DNA from: Candidatus Allofournierella pullistercoris
GTDB lineage: Bacteria > Bacillota > Clostridia > Oscillospirales > Ruminococcaceae
Reading direction: 5' to 3'
Length of the DNA stretch: 47,577 nucleotides
Assembly: GCA_018883715.1 (NCBI GenBank)
Contig: JAHLFP010000022.1
Coordinates: forward strand, 1-47,577
The notes beneath the pieces were generated by a model. That model worked only from the letters and a program-made list of their open reading frames with translations. It did no database searches and had not been told where the DNA came from. Shown one piece after another: positions 33,634 through 42,891 of the stretch (its first letter is position 1; each line of letters starts with the position of its first letter). The position numbers and the translations under genes are program-made.

Positions 33634-33984
33634 TTACTCCTTGTTCAGATCTGCCAGCACCTGATTGATATGCGCCGCATAGGCTGCGCCATCGTCCTGG
33701 GCAAACACAAAGCGGGGTGACTTACGGATGTGCATCCGGCGGGAAATCTCACTGCGGATGTGACCGCTGGCTCGGTTGAGTGCCTTTACTGCGTCCGCGG
33801 CGGCCTCTTCCTTGCCCAGTACACTGATATAAACCTTTGCCACATCCAGGTCTGGGGTTACATCCAGACGGGTGACGGTGAGCAGTCCGCTGGACAGCCG
33901 GGGGTCCTTCATCTGGCTGATAATGCCGATTACCTCCCGCTTCATGTCCTGGGTTAAGCGTCCTTGATTTTTTGGATTAGCCAT
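33634..33984 (-). CDS. rbfA: Ribosome-binding factor A
   Basis: RbfA helps 16S rRNA 5'-end maturation in late 30S assembly and cold adaptation. The 116 residues have the KH-like family pattern: DMKREVIGIISQMKDPRL, LLTVTRLDVTPDLDVAKVYI, NRASGHIRSEISRRMHIRKS and SPRFVFAQDDGAAY. I chose the ATG at 33984 after AAGGAGG; the open frame upstream to 34029 lacks similarity. It follows infB in the standard order. Confidence 0.95.
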   Translation of the reverse strand: MANPKNQGRLTQDMKREVIGIISQMKDPRLSSGLLTVTRLDVTPDLDVAKVYISVLGKEEAAADAVKALNRASGHIRSEISRRMHIRKSPRFVFAQDDGAAYAAHINQVLADLNKE

Positions 33985-34014
33985 AGGCCATCCTCCTTTC
34001 CAGGTATGGGATAA

Positions 34015-34044
34015 CCGGCAAAGAGACATTTATCTCCTTGCCGG
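34015..34044 (-). other. Intercistronic hairpin between infB and rbfA
   Basis: CCGGCAA (34015-34021) pairs with TTGCCGG (34038-34044), with an inner GAGA/TCTC stem. No T run follows. It is similar in position and kind to the hairpins between rbfA and nrnA and between rimP and nusA. Confidence 0.5.
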
Positions 34045-34053
34045 CCCGCGGAA

Positions 34054-36369
34054 TCAATCCCGGTATTCTTCCAGAATGTAGGCTTCCAGAATATCCCCTT
34101 CTTTGATGTCTGCAAATTTCTCCAGGGTTACACCGCACTCAAAGCCACGGGCAACCTCTTTCACATCGTCCTTAAAGCGGCGCAGGCTGCTGATTTCGTC
34201 CTCAGCGATTACAATGCCGTCACGCACCACTCGAATCTTGCTGTTGCGGGTGATTTTACCCTCCAGCACATAGCAACCGGCAACCTGGCCTACGCTGCTA
34301 ATCTTGTAAACCTGACGAACCTCCAGGCGGCCCAGCTCCACCTCACGAATTTTGGGAGCCAGCATGCCCTTCATAGCGTCGGTTACATCGTTGATTGCGT
34401 CATAAATAACACGGTACATCCGCATCTCCACGTCGCACTGGGCAGCTTCTTCCTTGGCTACGGGGTCGGGACGCACGTTAAAGCCGATGATGATAGCACC
34501 ACCTGCGTTTGCCAGCATAACGTCAGACTTGTTGATGGCACCAACGCCAGCGTGGATAACCTTTACCCGCACCTCGTCGTTGCTAATCTTCTCCAGGCTC
34601 TGCTTCACAGCTTCTGCACTGCCCTGTACGTCTGCTTTTACAATGATATCCAGCTGTTTGCGCTCACCCTCGGCAATCTGGCTGAACAGGTTATCCAGAG
34701 TTACCTTCTTGTAAGCGTTGAACTGGCGTTCTTTCTGCTCAGCGGCACGCTGATCGGCCAGCTCACGAGCCAGCTTTTCATCTGCAACTGCATCGAACAA
34801 ATCACCTGCGCTGGGCACTTCGGTCAGGCCGGTAATCTCCACAGGCATGGAGGGGCCAGCCTCTTCCAGGAATGCGCCTTTGTCGTTGCGCATGGTACGC
34901 ACACGACCCACGGCAGTGCCTGCAATGATGCAGTCGCCCTTGCGCAGAGTACCTTTCTGTACCAGAACGGTGGCAACAGGGCCCTGGCCCTTGTCCAGAC
35001 GAGCCTCGATAACAGCACCCTTGGCACGACGGTCGGGGTTTGCTTTCAGCTCCTTCACCTCTGCCACCAGGTTGATGTTCTCCAGCAGATCCTCAATGCC
35101 CATACCGGTCTTAGCGGAAACAGGCACACAGATAACATCGCCGCCCCACTGTTCGGGAACCAGCTCGTGCTGGGTCAGCTGCTCCATAACACGGTCGGGG
35201 TTTGCGGTGGGTTTATCCATCTTGTTGATTGCCACAATGATGGAAACACCAGCGGCCTTTGCGTGGTTGATGGACTCGATGGTCTGGGGCATGATGCCGT
35301 CGTCGGCGGCCACCACCAGAACCGCAATGTCGGTCAGGTTTGCACCACGGGCACGCATGCTGGTGAAAGCCTCGTGGCCGGGGGTGTCCAGGAAGGTGAT
35401 GGGCTTGCCGCCAGCCATAACCTGGTAAGCACCGATGTGCTGGGTAATGCCGCCGGCCTCGCCGTCGGTAACGCTGGTCTTACGGATGGCGTCCAGAATG
35501 CTGGTCTTACCGTGGTCAACGTGACCCATAACCACCACAACAGGAGGACGCTCTTTCAGGCTCTCTTCCGGATCCTGATCCACCTCGAACAGACGCTCCT
35601 CGATGCTTACATGCACCTCTTTTTCCACCTTGGCGCCAAATTCTTCGGCCACGATGCTGGCGGTGTCAAAGTCCACCACCTCGCTGACGCTTGCCATGAT
35701 GCCAAGACCCATCAGCTTTTTGATCACGTTGGCGGCGGTCTGCTTCAGACGGGTTGCCAGCTCGCCCACGGTGATTTCTTCGGGAATCTGCACCTTCAGC
35801 TGGGCCTTACGGGCCTTCTCCAGCTGGATGCGCTGCAACCGCTCTGCCTCGGTTTCACGACGCTTCTGGAAGCCGTGATTCTTCTTGTTGCGGTTGTTGG
35901 TAAACTTCTGCTTGTTGCCAGCGGGCTGGGGTTTGCGGCGATTTTCCACGTTCTTGGTGGAAGCCAGCTCGTCAAACTTCTCGTTGAAACGATCCAGGTT
36001 CACATCCACAGTGCGGGTGTCCACCACCTTGGTGACCACCTCACGCTTTACCACAGCCACCTGGGGCTGGCTGGTTTTCTTTTCTTGTTTTTTGTTGTTA
36101 TTCTTCATCTCCACGACGGTACCATCTGCCTTTTTCAGTACTTCTCCAGCCTTAGGCTGTGCCTTGGGGGCGCTGTCCAGATAAGCGTCCAGGCTTTGTT
36201 CTGCATTTTTCTTGGTGAAATGCTCGAACACCAGATTCAGCTCTGCTTCGCTCAGGTTTGTACCCGCTTTTTTGGGTTCTCCGCCGCTGGTTGCCAGCAG
36301 GTCCACAATCTGTTTGGTTGGGACATTCAAATCCTTTGCCACATCGCTTACTTTGTATTTAATCGTCAT
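34054..36369 (-). CDS. infB: Translation initiation factor IF-2
   Basis: IF-2 is the GTPase that places initiator tRNA on the small subunit and promotes subunit joining. The 771 residues start with the IF2N fold ([20 protein letters not shown]), have a basic, low-complexity linker at about 60-190, a second IF2N-type segment ([20 protein letters not shown]), then the G domain with [29 protein letters not shown] and INKMDKP, and the C-terminal beta-barrels. The ATG overlaps the stop of the L7Ae-like gene by four bases (36366-36369). Confidence 0.97.
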   Translation of the reverse strand: MTIKYKVSDVAKDLNVPTKQIVDLLATSGGEPKKAGTNLSEAELNLVFEHFTKKNAEQSLDAYLDSAPKAQPKAGEVLKKADGTVVEMKNNNKKQEKKTSQPQVAVVKREVVTKVVDTRTVDVNLDRFNEKFDELASTKNVENRRKPQPAGNKQKFTNNRNKKNHGFQKRRETEAERLQRIQLEKARKAQLKVQIPEEITVGELATRLKQTAANVIKKLMGLGIMASVSEVVDFDTASIVAEEFGAKVEKEVHVSIEERLFEVDQDPEESLKERPPVVVVMGHVDHGKTSILDAIRKTSVTDGEAGGITQHIGAYQVMAGGKPITFLDTPGHEAFTSMRARGANLTDIAVLVVAADDGIMPQTIESINHAKAAGVSIIVAINKMDKPTANPDRVMEQLTQHELVPEQWGGDVICVPVSAKTGMGIEDLLENINLVAEVKELKANPDRRAKGAVIEARLDKGQGPVATVLVQKGTLRKGDCIIAGTAVGRVRTMRNDKGAFLEEAGPSMPVEITGLTEVPSAGDLFDAVADEKLARELADQRAAEQKERQFNAYKKVTLDNLFSQIAEGERKQLDIIVKADVQGSAEAVKQSLEKISNDEVRVKVIHAGVGAINKSDVMLANAGGAIIIGFNVRPDPVAKEEAAQCDVEMRMYRVIYDAINDVTDAMKGMLAPKIREVELGRLEVRQVYKISSVGQVAGCYVLEGKITRNSKIRVVRDGIVIAEDEISSLRRFKDDVKEVARGFECGVTLEKFADIKEGDILEAYILEEYRD

Positions 36370-36689
36370 TCGGTTTCCTCCTTTTCATCTGTGAGGTACT
36401 GACGACACAGGTTCGCCAGATTTTCGTCCAAAATGCTGTAAACACCCACCTTTTTGTAGGTCAAACAGCACAGCTCCAGCTGGGTAAGGGGCATACCAAC
36501 ACAATCCACAAAATCCTGACAGGCACGTCTCATGCGTTTCTCGGTGCCCTCGCTCACATCTTGGGCCAGCAGGACAAGAGCAGCCTTGCCGCTGAACACA
36601 CTTTCTTGCACGGCGTCAAACCCTTTTACAAGTTTGCCGGCTTTGCGGCACAAGGACAGCGCCGCAAGCAGTTTTTGCTTATGCTCCAC
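36366..36689 (-). CDS. ylxQ: Ribosomal L7Ae-family RNA-binding protein (YlxQ type)
   Basis: The 107-residue product has the L7Ae/L30e fold pattern seen in Ylx[39 protein letters not shown] and [17 protein letters not shown]. Family members bind kink-turn RNA. I chose the GTG at 36689 because GGAGGAGG sits about eight bases before it and the match begins there; no ATG is available at that point. It overlaps ylxR by 11 bases and infB by four, so translation of ylxR, ylxQ and infB is coupled. Confidence 0.88.
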   Translation of the reverse strand: MEHKQKLLAALSLCRKAGKLVKGFDAVQESVFSGKAALVLLAQDVSEGTEKRMRRACQDFVDCVGMPLTQLELCCLTYKKVGVYSILDENLANLCRQYLTDEKEETE

Positions 36690-36957
36690 CTTGTGCCTCC
36701 TCCATCTGCTGTTCCAGTCGCTGGTAAACCTCTGGAGGAATCTGTGCCTCCAGCGCACGCTCCAGCCGTTTGGCCTTGCGTGCCTTGGCAAGACAGGCGG
36801 GATTGGGACACAGGTAAGCGCCCCGGCCTGGCTTTTTGCCCACTAAATCCACCGAAATTTCTCCCTCTGGGCTGCGCACCACCCGCACCAACTCCTTTTT
36901 CGGCTTGGACTCGTTACAGCCGGTACAGCGGCGCAGGGGAATTTTTCGTTGTTGCAT
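36679..36957 (-). CDS. ylxR: YlxR-family (DUF448) RNA-binding protein
   Basis: The 92-residue protein matches YlxR, a small nucleic-acid-binding protein always found by nusA. The N-terminal RKIPLRRCTGCNESKPKKEL has the conserved Cys-x2-Cys, and KKPGRGAYLCPNPACLAKA carries the GRGAY(L)C signature. The four cysteines could bind a metal. I chose the ATG at 36957; a GTG at 36969 sits too close to AAGGAG. It lies between nusA and ylxQ. Confidence 0.92.
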   Translation of the reverse strand: MQQRKIPLRRCTGCNESKPKKELVRVVRSPEGEISVDLVGKKPGRGAYLCPNPACLAKARKAKRLERALEAQIPPEVYQRLEQQMEEAQGGA

Positions 36958-37001
36958 CGTTTGGGACACTCCTTTCCTTCAGGAATTGCGGCTTTTGTTT
37001 T

Positions 37002-38102
37002 TTAGTCCTCCATCAAGGCGGTGTCAACGGTGGGCTGGGAGGTTTCTTCCTCCTCGCCAAAATAGCCGCTCTCGGGACGGATATCAATGTTATAACCGGT
37101 CAGACGGGCACACAGGCGGGCATTCTGACCCTTGTTGCCGATGGCCAGGCTCAGCTGGTGGTCGGGCACGGTGACACGGCAGGCTTTTTTCTCGCCTTCC
37201 AGCAGTTCCACCTTCAGCACCTTGGCGGGGCTTAAAGCGGCACTGATGAACTCCTCGATATTTTCGCTCCAGCGCACCACGTCAATCTTCTCGCCGTGCA
37301 GCTCTTCCACAATCTTGCCCACACGCACACCGTGTGCACCGATGCAAGCGCCCACCGGGTCGATGTTCTCGTCCTTGCTCCAGACTGCCATCTTGGTGCG
37401 CACGCCTGCTTCACGGCTGATCGCCTTGATTTCCACGGTGCCGTCAAATACTTCCGGCACTTCGGTTTCAAACATCCGCTTTACCAGCTGTTCGCTGGTG
37501 CGGCTGATGATAACACGGGGGCCACGGTCGGTTACAACAACGTCCTTGATGTAAACCTGCACATGCTGGCCCTCAAACAGTTCCTCGCCGGGCACCTGCT
37601 CGGAGCGGGTCAGAACAGCCTCGCCCTTGCCCATATCCAGTGCCACGATGCCACGCTCGTGGTCCACACGGGTTACACGGGCGGTCACGATTTCATGGGC
37701 CTTGCCCTGCATCTCGTGGAACAGCTGGTTGCGCTCAGCTTCCCGGATGCCCTGACGAATCACGTGCTTTGCGGTCTGGGCGGCAATGCGTCCAAAGTCC
37801 TTGGTCTTGAGGGGAGTTACCACACGCTGACCCAGCTGGTAGGTCTTGCGGATGGCCTGTGCGTCCTCCAGACTAATCTGGGTGTGGGGGTTTTCCACCT
37901 CTTCCACCACATCCCGTACCAGGGACACGGTGAACTGACCCCGAACCGAGTCAATCTCCACCAGGACGTTTTCATCCTCTACTTCATAGTCTTTCTTGAC
38001 CGCAATCACAATGGCCGCCTTAATCTTATCAATCAGATAATCTGCGGACAGACCACGCTCTTTTTCCAGCATGGAAAGCGCTTCAAAAAAATCTGCATTC
38101 AT
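37002..38102 (-). CDS. nusA: Transcription termination/antitermination factor NusA
   Basis: NusA binds RNA polymerase and modulates pausing, intrinsic termination and antitermination. The 366-residue protein has the N-terminal polymerase-binding domain (FFEALSMLEKERGLS, YEVEDENVLVEID), an S1 domain (KAHEIVTARVTRVDHERGIV), and two KH domains with IDPVGACIGAHGVRVGKIVE and QLSLAIGNKGQNARLCARLT. It lacks the C-terminal acidic repeats of the E. coli protein, as expected for a Firmicute. In Bacillus subtilis NusA limits its own expression by termination in the operon leader, and a terminator is visible in the leader here. Confidence 0.97.
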   Translation of the reverse strand: MNADFFEALSMLEKERGLSADYLIDKIKAAIVIAVKKDYEVEDENVLVEIDSVRGQFTVSLVRDVVEEVENPHTQISLEDAQAIRKTYQLGQRVVTPLKTKDFGRIAAQTAKHVIRQGIREAERNQLFHEMQGKAHEIVTARVTRVDHERGIVALDMGKGEAVLTRSEQVPGEELFEGQHVQVYIKDVVVTDRGPRVIISRTSEQLVKRMFETEVPEVFDGTVEIKAISREAGVRTKMAVWSKDENIDPVGACIGAHGVRVGKIVEELHGEKIDVVRWSENIEEFISAALSPAKVLKVELLEGEKKACRVTVPDHQLSLAIGNKGQNARLCARLTGYNIDIRPESGYFGEEEETSQPTVDTALMED

Positions 38103-38135
38103 TTTGTTCCATTCTCCTTCATTTTATCCCTTTAA

Positions 38136-38159
38136 CACCCCTTGCAGTCCGCAAGGGTG
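38136..38159 (-). other. Intercistronic hairpin between rimP and nusA
   Basis: CACCCCTTGC pairs with GCAAGGGTG (one bulge) around five bases. It is not followed by a clear T run. Confidence 0.45.
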
Positions 38160-38174
38160 GTACTTTACCCAATC

Positions 38175-38666
38175 TTAAAACAGGTTTTCGTCGTCGCACA
38201 GCTTTACAAAGCTGGTTGCGGACAGTTCAAACTGACGCAGGGTGTCTCCGTCCTGAATCTGCACCGTCTGGCCCTCAAATCCGGTCAAGATGCCGGACAG
38301 TTCCCGGTTGCCATCCTCATCGGGACGAATCAGCCGGGCGGCAATCTTCTGCCCCATATAGCGGGCGAAGTGCTCAGGACGGTTCATCCGCCGTCCCAGT
38401 CCAGGGCTACCAACCTCCAGGAAATAGCCCTGGTCAATGGGGTCTGCTTCCTCAATGATGGGGTCGATGGCACGGCTTGCCGCTTCACACTGGTTCATAT
38501 CCAGGGGCTGGTCGTCCAGCGGGTCAATCAGCACCCGCAGATACCAGTCCGGACCTTCCTTTTCAAAGCGCACATCCCACAGGGACAGCCCCATCTGTTC
38601 AATTACGGGACGCACCAACGCTTCAACCTGTTGCACGGTGCTTTGGCCTTGTTTTGCCTTTGCCAT
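38175..38666 (-). CDS. rimP: Ribosome maturation factor RimP
   Basis: RimP assists 30S subunit assembly. The 163 residues show the family features: VEALVRPVIEQMGLSLWDVR, LRVLIDPLDDQPLDMNQCEA, and YFLEVGSPGLGRRMNRPEHF with the conserved EVSSPGxxRPL-type motif, then an Sm-like C-terminal domain. The ATG at 38666 follows AGGAGG. It is the first gene of the nusA-infB operon. Confidence 0.95.
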   Translation of the reverse strand: MAKAKQGQSTVQQVEALVRPVIEQMGLSLWDVRFEKEGPDWYLRVLIDPLDDQPLDMNQCEAASRAIDPIIEEADPIDQGYFLEVGSPGLGRRMNRPEHFARYMGQKIAARLIRPDEDGNRELSGILTGFEGQTVQIQDGDTLRQFELSATSFVKLCDDENLF

Positions 38667-38717
38667 CTTACATCCTCCTGATTCGGGGCGTATACCCGCC
38701 CAAAAACTCCCCAGACA

Positions 38718-38747
38718 AGTAAAAAGAGCGGGCTTTGCAGCCCACTC
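38718..38747 (-). terminator. Intrinsic terminator in the rimP-nusA leader
   Basis: On the minus strand GAGTGGGCT (38747-38739) pairs with AGCCCGCTC (38734-38726) around GCAA, with one wobble, and five Ts follow (38725-38721). It lies downstream of the rimP promoter and upstream of rimP, so it can act as an attenuator as well as the terminator of the acyltransferase gene. Confidence 0.8.
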
Positions 38748-38774
38748 TCCATTTCAAGGTAACTTACACTGACG

Positions 38775-38803
38775 ATTATACCACAGTTTTTTGGCCTTGG
38801 CAA
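38775..38803 (-). promoter_or_regulatory. Promoter of the rimP-nusA-infB operon
   Basis: On the minus strand TTGCCA (38803-38798) and a perfect TATAAT (38780-38775) are separated by 17 bases. The -10 overlaps the stop codon of the upstream acyltransferase gene. Confidence 0.78.
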
Positions 38804-39957
38804 GCCCCGCCGGGCAGCTTTTGGCCTTTTCTACTCTTAATCCAGCCTGCAAAAGGCCGTTCCACGGCATAATAGCAAACCACTGCCGCCCCAAGGCAAA
38901 CCGCCCAGGTGAGCCACTGGTACTGCTCCATCCAGAGCCTATCCCCCAGCTGGTTGGGAGGAGTATCCCCCTGCCAGGCAGGAATCCGCCAGTGGTATTT
39001 CAGTTGCACCGCCAGCCACTGGTGCCATAGATAAAAACCATAGCTGATGGCACTAAGCCACCGAACAAAGCCAGGCGCAGGCGCTAAAACAGCCAGGGAA
39101 AAGCCCACGAGCACCGCCCCAAAGCAGGTGGACAGGGGCATGCGCCAGATAAGCTGGGCATGTTGCATCTCAGCTCCATGGGCAATCTGCCAAAGCACCG
39201 CCCCTGCACCCAGTATTCCTGCTACACCAAGCAAAAGAAAAGCTTTGTGTCCCGCTTTGGTCTGCCCCCACACTGCCACCAGCAAGGCGGCGGCAAACCC
39301 CAAAGCCAGCACTCCCAACATGGCGGGAAGCTGGTTAAAGCCCATGCTATACGCAAGGTCGGTTTTGGGGAGCATCCAAAGGGTGTACCCCAGCTGTCCG
39401 GCGCAAAGCACACAAACACTCACCATGGGCTTTACATAAAAACAGCGGCTCAACAGTGGGAACAGCAGGTAAAACAGCACCAGCACCCCCACCGTCCACA
39501 GGGCACCATTGATTTGGCTGTGGACATAGCTTTGGGGCAGGGCCGTGGGCACCAAAAGCAGGTGTCCTGCCACATCCAGCCAGAAGTTCTTGTCCACTCC
39601 CCGGCTGGCGGCAAGCAGAGCTGGAATCAGGGTCGCCAGATAGTACCCCGGCAGAATCCGCACCGCCCGCCGACGGTAAAACCCCTTACAGCCCCGAAAG
39701 GGCTTTTTTGCCACCCAGTCATGGGCATAGGGCAGGTATAAGCAGAAAGCGGACAGCAAAATCATCCCGTCCACAAATGCGCCCCCGGTGCGCACCAGAA
39801 AATCCAGTTTGCCCCAGCCAATCCAGCTTTGTTGCCAGATGTGGAACGCACCCACCATACCCACCGCAAACACCCGGAACCAGTCCGCCGCACCGGGGCG
39901 AAGCAGACTGGTTCCGGGGGAGCGGTCGGGCTTAAACTTCCAAAGCCCACTCGCCAT
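38776..39957 (-). CDS. Integral membrane acyltransferase (Acyl_transf_3 / OafA-YrhL type)
   Basis: The product of about 393 residues has some ten hydrophobic segments and the acyltransferase 3 pattern. The first helix carries the active-site-type His (RVFAVGMVGAFHIWQQ), then a basic loop FYRRRAVRILPGYYLAT with the conserved Arg pair, and ISYGFYLWHQWLAVQL near the end. These enzymes move acyl groups such as acetyl onto cell-envelope polysaccharide or peptidoglycan sugars. I chose the ATG at 39957, which overlaps the aminopeptidase gene by 26 bases; a TTG two codons upstream is possible, and neither has a strong ribosome site, so translation may be coupled. The acceptor is unknown. Confidence 0.85.
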   Translation of the reverse strand: MASGLWKFKPDRSPGTSLLRPGAADWFRVFAVGMVGAFHIWQQSWIGWGKLDFLVRTGGAFVDGMILLSAFCLYLPYAHDWVAKKPFRGCKGFYRRRAVRILPGYYLATLIPALLAASRGVDKNFWLDVAGHLLLVPTALPQSYVHSQINGALWTVGVLVLFYLLFPLLSRCFYVKPMVSVCVLCAGQLGYTLWMLPKTDLAYSMGFNQLPAMLGVLALGFAAALLVAVWGQTKAGHKAFLLLGVAGILGAGAVLWQIAHGAEMQHAQLIWRMPLSTCFGAVLVGFSLAVLAPAPGFVRWLSAISYGFYLWHQWLAVQLKYHWRIPAWQGDTPPNQLGDRLWMEQYQWLTWAVCLGAAVVCYYAVERPFAGWIKSRKGQKLPGGACQGQKTVV

Positions 39958-41173
39958 TTTCAAAAATGGTCACGGTCTGCCCGTCACGGGTCAGGCCGGT
40001 GATGGTCATATCCTCTGCGCCCACCATCATGTCCTCATGGATGGCGGACTGGTTCACACCACACTCCAGCAGCTGTTCACTGCTCATGGAGGAGCCACCC
40101 TTTACGGTGGTGGGATAACCTGCACCAAAGGCAATGTGGCAGGCGGCATTTTCGTCATACAGAGTGTTGAAGAACAGCACACCACTGCGGTTGATGGGGC
40201 TGGAGGCAGGCACCAGAGCCACCTCGCCAATCCGGCGAGCACCCTCGTCGCTGTCCAGCATCTGACCCAGAACTTCCTGGTTCTTGTCGGCGGAATACTC
40301 CACCACCTTGCCGTCCTTAAAGGTAAAGGAGAAGTTCTCAATCGGCTGGCCGTTGTAGACATAAGGCTTGGTTCCCTTCACCACACCGTTCACCCGCAGA
40401 CAATGGGGGGCAGTGAATACCTCTTCGGTGGGAACGTTTGCCACAAAAGTAAAGCCGTTTTCTGCCTTGCTGGACGCACCCTCCCAGGTGTGTCCCTCTG
40501 CCAGGCCCACAGTCAGGTCGGTGCCGTTTGCGCTCTGCATCCGGATGCTCTCCAGATTCAGCTGGTTCAGCTTATCCCGGTATGCGGTGGTTTTGGCAAT
40601 GTGCTCTTTCCACTCCTGCACCGGGTTGCCGCCGGTTACACGGCAAACATCAAAGATAGTCTGCCACAGCTTTTCCTCGGCCTGCTCTGCTTCCAGCTCG
40701 GGGAATACCTTCTTTGCCCAGGCGGGGGTGGGGATAGCGGCAACACACCACTGAATCCGGTCGTTCATGGTGTAGGAGCGCCAGGGCTGCAACGCCTGAC
40801 GACGTGCCAGGGCCACCCGGTTGATTTTGCCTGCATCCAGACCCTTATAAGCCTCCGGGTCGCTGGCAGAGATGCTCAGCACACAGCAGCCGCCCTCGCT
40901 TTCCGCATAGTCCAGATAGCTACGCAGCACATAGGGCTTCACGTCGCACAAAACGGACTCTTCTGCCAGCTCCAAGCGGATACGCTCTGCCTTTTCATCT
41001 GTATAGCGGATGACCACATCCCGTGCACCCACCTGCAAGGCGGCCTTCATGCAAGCTCTTGCAAAGTAAGCCGCATCCAGCGGGCAGTTGATAATCAGGG
41101 TTTGGTTCTTCTGTACGTTTACGCCGACCTGTACAATAAATTCAGCGTATTGTTCCATCATCTTCTGGTTCAT
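39932..41173 (-). CDS. M29-family aminopeptidase
   Basis: A 413-residue cytoplasmic metallopeptidase of family M29 (PepS/AmpS/aminopeptidase T) that removes N-terminal residues from peptides. Visible family features are ARACMKAALQVGARDVVIRY, the metal-ligand region FVANVPTEEVFTAPHCLRVNG, EYSADKNQEVL, LDSDEGARRIGEVALV, and the C-terminal HIAFGAGYPTTVKGG and NQSAIHEDMMVGAEDMTI. I chose the ATG at 41173 after GAGGGAT; the upstream frame would cross the glyS terminator. Its 3' end overlaps the acyltransferase start. Confidence 0.93.
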   Translation of the reverse strand: MNQKMMEQYAEFIVQVGVNVQKNQTLIINCPLDAAYFARACMKAALQVGARDVVIRYTDEKAERIRLELAEESVLCDVKPYVLRSYLDYAESEGGCCVLSISASDPEAYKGLDAGKINRVALARRQALQPWRSYTMNDRIQWCVAAIPTPAWAKKVFPELEAEQAEEKLWQTIFDVCRVTGGNPVQEWKEHIAKTTAYRDKLNQLNLESIRMQSANGTDLTVGLAEGHTWEGASSKAENGFTFVANVPTEEVFTAPHCLRVNGVVKGTKPYVYNGQPIENFSFTFKDGKVVEYSADKNQEVLGQMLDSDEGARRIGEVALVPASSPINRSGVLFFNTLYDENAACHIAFGAGYPTTVKGGSSMSSEQLLECGVNQSAIHEDMMVGAEDMTITGLTRDGQTVTIFENGEWALEV

Positions 41174-41208
41174 GAAATATCCCTCGCTTTTGCTGTGAAA
41201 TTGGAAAA

Positions 41209-41238
41209 GAAGCTGTCCCGGAGTAAGGGAACAGCTTC
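41209..41238 (-). terminator. Terminator after glyS
   Basis: GAAGCTGTCCC (41209-41219) pairs with GGGAACAGCTTC with one bulged base. On the minus strand TTTT follows. Read-through to the aminopeptidase gene is possible, since I see no separate promoter. Confidence 0.7.
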
Positions 41239-41257
41239 CGGATGTTAGCAGGACCAA

Positions 41258-42673
41258 TTAAAATTCAATTTTCTTCTCGATGTAGTCCTTCACCTGGTCA
41301 ATGGGAATGCGCACCTGCTCCATGGTATCGCGGTCACGGATGGTAACACAGCCATCGCCCGGCTCAGTCTCGTTGCCAAAGGTGGCAAAGTCCACGGTGA
41401 TGCACAGGGGGGTGCCGATTTCGTCCTGACGGCGGTAACGCTTACCGATGGAACCGGTTTCGTCAAAGTCCACCATGAAGTGACGGCTCAGCTGCTCCCA
41501 GATGGGCATTGCCTGCTCGCTCAGCTTTTTGGACAGGGGCAGAACTGCCGCCTTGTAAGGAGCCAGAGCGGGATGCAGGCGCAGTACCACACGCTTGTCC
41601 TCCTTGCCCTTGTCGTCGGTGAGAATCTCCTCGTCGTAGGCATCGCACAGGAAAGCCAGTGCCACACGGTCTGCACCCAAGGAAGGCTCGATTACATAAG
41701 GAATGTAATGCTCGTTGGTTTCGGGGTCAAAGTACTCCAGGCTCTTGCCGCTGGCTTCCTGGTGACGGCCCAGGTCATAGTCGGTACGGTCTGCAATGCC
41801 CCACAGCTCGCCCCAATCGGTGAACGGGAAGGCGTACTCGATGTCGGTGGTTGCACGGGAATAGAAAGCCAGCTCAGCGGGCTCGTGGTCACGCATGCGC
41901 AGGTTTTCTTCCTTGATGCCCAGGCTCAGCAGCCAGTTTTTGCAGAATTCTTTCCAGTAGGCAAACCACTCCAGGTCGGTGCCGGGCTTGCAGAAGAATT
42001 CGCACTCCATCTGCTCAAACTCACGGGTACGGAAGGTGAAGTTACCGGGGGTAATCTCGTTACGGAAGGACTTGCCTACCTGGCACACACCAAAGGGCAG
42101 TTTGCGGCGGGTGGTGCGCTGGATGTTGGCAAAGTTCAAAAAGATACCCTGAGCGGTTTCGGGACGCAGGTAGCAGGTGCTGGAAGAGTCCTCGGTTACA
42201 CCAATGGCAGTCTTGAACATCAGGTTGAACTTACGGATGGGGGTAAAGTCATGCTTGCCGCAGACAGGACACACCACGTCCTCGTGCTGCTGGATGAAGG
42301 CATCCATCTCCTCAAAGGTCAAAGCGTCCACGTTCACATCGGGGTAGGAAGCCTCAATCAGCTTGTCTGCCCGGTGACGTGCCTTACAGCTTTTGCAGTC
42401 CAGCAAGGGGTCAGAAAATCCAGCCACGTGGCCAGTGGTCACCCAGGTCTGGGGGTTCATCAGGATGGCAGCATCCAGACCCACGTTGTAGCGGCTCTCC
42501 TGCACAAACTTTTTGAACCAGGCTTTCTTTACGTTGTTCTTAAACTCCACGCCCAAAGGACCGTAGTCCCAGCTGTTGGCAAGACCGCCGTAAATCTCAC
42601 TGCCGGGGTATACAAAGCCCCGGTTTTTGCACAGGGCAACGATGGTTTCAAAGCTTTTTTCGCTGTTTTTCAT
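41258..42673 (-). CDS. glyS: Glycyl-tRNA synthetase, homodimeric type
   Basis: The class II alpha2-type enzyme (GlyQS in Bacillus nomenclature) charges tRNA-Gly. The 471 residues begin with [20 protein letters not shown] and [20 protein letters not shown] metal-binding insertion has [11 protein letters not shown] and [10 protein letters not shown]. Motif 2 reads [13 protein letters not shown]; motif 3 ends in [14 protein letters not shown]; the anticodon-binding domain follows. The ATG at 42673 has GGAG upstream. The leader from the promoter at 42751 is only about 70 bases, too short for the T-box that often controls this gene in Firmicutes. Confidence 0.97.
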   Translation of the reverse strand: MKNSEKSFETIVALCKNRGFVYPGSEIYGGLANSWDYGPLGVEFKNNVKKAWFKKFVQESRYNVGLDAAILMNPQTWVTTGHVAGFSDPLLDCKSCKARHRADKLIEASYPDVNVDALTFEEMDAFIQQHEDVVCPVCGKHDFTPIRKFNLMFKTAIGVTEDSSSTCYLRPETAQGIFLNFANIQRTTRRKLPFGVCQVGKSFRNEITPGNFTFRTREFEQMECEFFCKPGTDLEWFAYWKEFCKNWLLSLGIKEENLRMRDHEPAELAFYSRATTDIEYAFPFTDWGELWGIADRTDYDLGRHQEASGKSLEYFDPETNEHYIPYVIEPSLGADRVALAFLCDAYDEEILTDDKGKEDKRVVLRLHPALAPYKAAVLPLSKKLSEQAMPIWEQLSRHFMVDFDETGSIGKRYRRQDEIGTPLCITVDFATFGNETEPGDGCVTIRDRDTMEQVRIPIDQVKDYIEKKIEF

Positions 42674-42750
42674 CTTTTTCTCCTTGCTGCGACGCTGGCT
42701 GCGCCGCCATCTGTACTATCGCTTCTGTAAAACCAGAAACACGTATCTCT

Positions 42751-42779
42751 ATATTAAATCCATCTGGCAATTCCGTCAA
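42751..42779 (-). promoter_or_regulatory. Promoter of glyS
   Basis: On the minus strand TTGACG (42779-42774) and TAATAT (42756-42751) are separated by 17 bases. Confidence 0.6.
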
Positions 42780-42810
42780 GCAAAATCCACTTTGTTTATG
42801 GAATTCATTT

Positions 42811-42848
42811 CCAAAAAGACACCCGGACCAAAAAGTCCGGGTGTCTTT
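42811..42848 (-). terminator. Terminator of the molybdenum hydroxylase operon
   Basis: A perfect 14-bp stem pairs 42815-42828 (AAAGACACCCGGAC) with 42835-42848 (GTCCGGGTGTCTTT). T runs are available on the minus strand. Confidence 0.9.
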
Positions 42849-42891
42849 GGGTTTTATTGGCTACTCAGGCAAGGATGTTCCACCGGGAGGA

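Noticed and set aside
42674..42751. T-box riboswitch upstream of glyS
   Set aside because: The leader from the likely promoter is only about 70 bases, and no T-box sequence or antiterminator is visible.
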